Shown: one piece after another, positions 6,397 through 7,873 of the stretch | How positions within the stretch are numbered: the stretch's first letter is position 1 | How the letters are laid out: each line of letters begins with the position of its first letter | NCBI GenBank assembly: GCA_943327025.2 | Contig: CALPVO020000093.1 | Location: 1 to 7,873 of the forward strand | Length of the DNA stretch: 7,873 nucleotides | Origin: Janthinobacterium lividum | GTDB lineage: Bacteria > Pseudomonadota > Gammaproteobacteria > Steroidobacterales > Steroidobacteraceae | Reading direction: 5' to 3' | Notes under the pieces: generated by a model | What the model saw: only the letters and a program-made list of their open reading frames with translations | The model's database searches: none | Told to the model about the DNA's origin: nothing | Made by a program: the position numbers and the translations under genes

Positions 6397-7872
6397 TTAC
6401 TGGGGGCCACCCGGGCGGAATGCAAGGGTGGGCCAGAGCCTGTCGGCCAGCAGTTTCGAACCGGCCGAAGTGAAGTGTCCGCCATCCCACATGGTGGGCA
6501 TGAACTGGGCGCCCTCGCGAGCGACGACCGGGCACTGCTGCTCAGGGCACCAGAGCCGAAGCGCGGACACGAATTCCGCGCCGTGCCGTGTAACTACTGC
6601 CTGCAGCGCCGCATCCACCTGCTGGAGCTCTTCCCAGGCCGGGGGGTGAGCGGCCGCCGTACCGTCCAGCTGGATGCCGGCGCGCAGCAAGAACTGCGGC
6701 AAGGTGGGCTCCCAGTGGGGGACGGCACCCAGCACCATCACCTTCGACGTGGGCACGGTCCGCTGCAACTCTGCCAACAGGTCCCCAAACCTCGTCAGGT
6801 CGCTAGGTTCGCGGTACTGCCGCCAAGCGGCATGCAGCAACACGACACGCGGGCGGTGCTGCTGAACCCAACCGAGAATATGGGTATTGATTTCCTCGCA
6901 GTAAGCCTTCGCGGACTGTACGCCGGGAATGGGTGGGCAGCTGGCAGCGGTCAGCTGCGCCACCGCTGCAGACTGCAGCCGGAGCCCGTAAGCCAAGGCG
7001 GCGGCGTTGGAGTCTCCCCACACCAGCACGGCTTCCGTGGCAGGCCCGGCGGGTAAACATTCGGGGGCAAAGTCCGCCGGTCGCTGGCGCTGCATGAGCT
7101 GGCAACGGAAGCTGCGCTGAACCTTGCGGTAATCGTAGTCTGCGTACGCTGCCACCGCTTGCTGGTCCGCCGACAACCGGCCCGGGAACCCGCCACCGGC
7201 CACGAGCGCCCCACCGCAGCCGATGAAGAACACACTGCCCAGCGCAGCCAACACAAAGATGCGCTGGCGCGGAAACCGGCGGCGGTCGCGAAACGGCGCC
7301 TCCACGTATTTCCAGCTGGCTGCCGCCAGCAACAGCGACAGCAAAGCCAGCGCGGCCATCAGCCAAGGCGAAGGGGCTGCAAGGCTGGTTTGCCGGGCGA
7401 ACGCGAACAGCGGCTGGTGCCACAGGTAGGCGCTATAGCTGACCAAACCCACGGCCACCAAGGGGCGCCAGGCCAAACACCGGCCAAGCGTCGTGCTTGG
7501 CGTGGCGTAGGCAATGAGTAGCGCCGTGCCCAGCGTGGGCACCAAAGCCATGCGGCCGGGGAACGGCGTTTTTTCGTCGAAAAAGACGACCGCGTAAACC
7601 AACAAGACCAACCCCGCCAGGGCCCCGAGCTCGCCCACCCACCGCGGCGGCAGGCGGCGTGCGGGCGCGGACAAGTGAAACGCCAATAAGGCCCCGACCC
7701 CCAGTTCCCAACCCCGTGCCGGCAGCAGGAAATAGGCCGCCGCTACGTCGGCGCGCAGCCACCATTCGGCTACCAAGAAACTGAGCGCGGCCCCTGCAGC
7801 AATGAGCCCGGCTGCCACGCCCCGCCCCCAGCGCCAAGCCAGCAACAGGAAAGGCGGAAACAGCAGGTAGTA
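6397..7872 (-). CDS. Acyltransferase family 3 (OafA/YrhL-like) with C-terminal SGNH domain (5' end outside window)
   Basis: This is an integral inner-membrane O-acyltransferase, probably acetylating an envelope or surface polysaccharide such as O-antigen. The substrate cannot be told. The frame is open to the right edge; the visible 491 residues begin YYLLFPPFLLLAWRW, which is what follows the conserved EEQ of this family. Members of this two-domain type usually have about 620-700 residues, so roughly 150 are missing, including the first catalytic His. Visible marks are YFLLPARGWELGVGALL (47-63), several hydrophobic helices, SYSAYLWHQPLF (145-156), YVEAPFR (189-195) and a last helix at about 204-227. 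The extracytoplasmic SGNH domain follows, with block I GDSN (286-289) and the catalytic Asp463/His466 pair (DGGHFTSAGS). GDSN replaces the GDSH common in this family; the nucleophile Ser288 is kept. The stop is 3 bases before lon, so the two genes are probably co-transcribed. Confidence 0.88.
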   Translation of the reverse strand, partial: YYLLFPPFLLLAWRWGRGVAAGLIAAGAALSFLVAEWWLRADVAAAYFLLPARGWELGVGALLAFHLSAPARRLPPRWVGELGALAGLVLLVYAVVFFDEKTPFPGRMALVPTLGTALLIAYATPSTTLGRCLAWRPLVAVGLVSYSAYLWHQPLFAFARQTSLAAPSPWLMAALALLSLLLAAASWKYVEAPFRDRRRFPRQRIFVLAALGSVFFIGCGGALVAGGGFPGRLSADQQAVAAYADYDYRKVQRSFRCQLMQRQRPADFAPECLPAGPATEAVLVWGDSNAAALAYGLRLQSAAVAQLTAASCPPIPGVQSAKAYCEEINTHILGWVQQHRPRVVLLHAAWRQYREPSDLTRFGDLLAELQRTVPTSKVMVLGAVPHWEPTLPQFLLRAGIQLDGTAAAHPPAWEELQQVDAALQAVVTRHGAEFVSALRLWCPEQQCPVVAREGAQFMPTMWDGGHFTSAGSKLLADRLWPTLAFRPGGPQ

Positions 7873-7873
7873 C

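Noticed and set aside
6400..6480. Possible heat-shock (sigma32) promoter for lon
   Set aside because: On the - strand a GTTCGAAAC and a later GGCCCACC loosely resemble the two boxes, but spacing and -10 match are too poor to call.
5695..7056. 453-residue open frame antisense to the lon start and acyltransferase 3' half
   Set aside because: It spans two real genes on the other strand, has no domain signal, and has no start signals.

Overview
This is a GC-rich bacterial chromosomal window made almost entirely of housekeeping genes. The protein set (MltD-type LysM transglycosylase, FabI, PpiD, Lon) and the block lon / tRNA-Val / tRNA-Asp / ppiD / fabI point to a gammaproteobacterium. A member of the Xanthomonadales/Lysobacterales or a neighbouring order is the most likely source. 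That assignment rests on remembered gene order and motif style, not on a search.

Layout. Left part, + strand: the 3' end of a LysM-containing lytic transglycosylase gene (mltD, cut by the left edge), a 110-base gap with a good -10 box, then fabI, the enoyl-ACP reductase of fatty-acid synthesis. fabI converges on ppiD and the two share a compact two-way terminator. All the rest is on the - strand. Read in its own direction it runs: an acyltransferase-3/SGNH O-acyltransferase gene (cut by the right edge), lon only 3 bases after it, a REP/BIME-like palindromic pair, a strong tRNA promoter bracketed by an 11-bp inverted repeat, tRNA-Val(UAC), tRNA-Asp(GUC), an intrinsic terminator, and ppiD.

How the genes relate. 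PpiD (membrane-anchored periplasmic chaperone) and Lon (cytoplasmic AAA+ protease) both serve protein quality control. FabI, MltD and the acyltransferase serve the cell envelope (membrane lipid, peptidoglycan turnover, and modification of a surface or envelope glycan). The two tRNAs form a small transcription unit between lon and ppiD with its own promoter and terminator.

Nothing here looks like a defence system, phage, insertion sequence or CRISPR array, and I see no convincing new multi-gene system. The points worth a second look are local. Lon has a Lys/Ala-rich histone-H1-like tail, and there is no hupB gene at the place where many relatives carry one. An envelope acyltransferase is packed directly against lon. 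The tRNA-Val gene has two non-canonical pairs. A perfect inverted repeat spans the tRNA promoter. A degenerate REP pair follows lon, and the fabI/ppiD terminator contains a third, competing arm.
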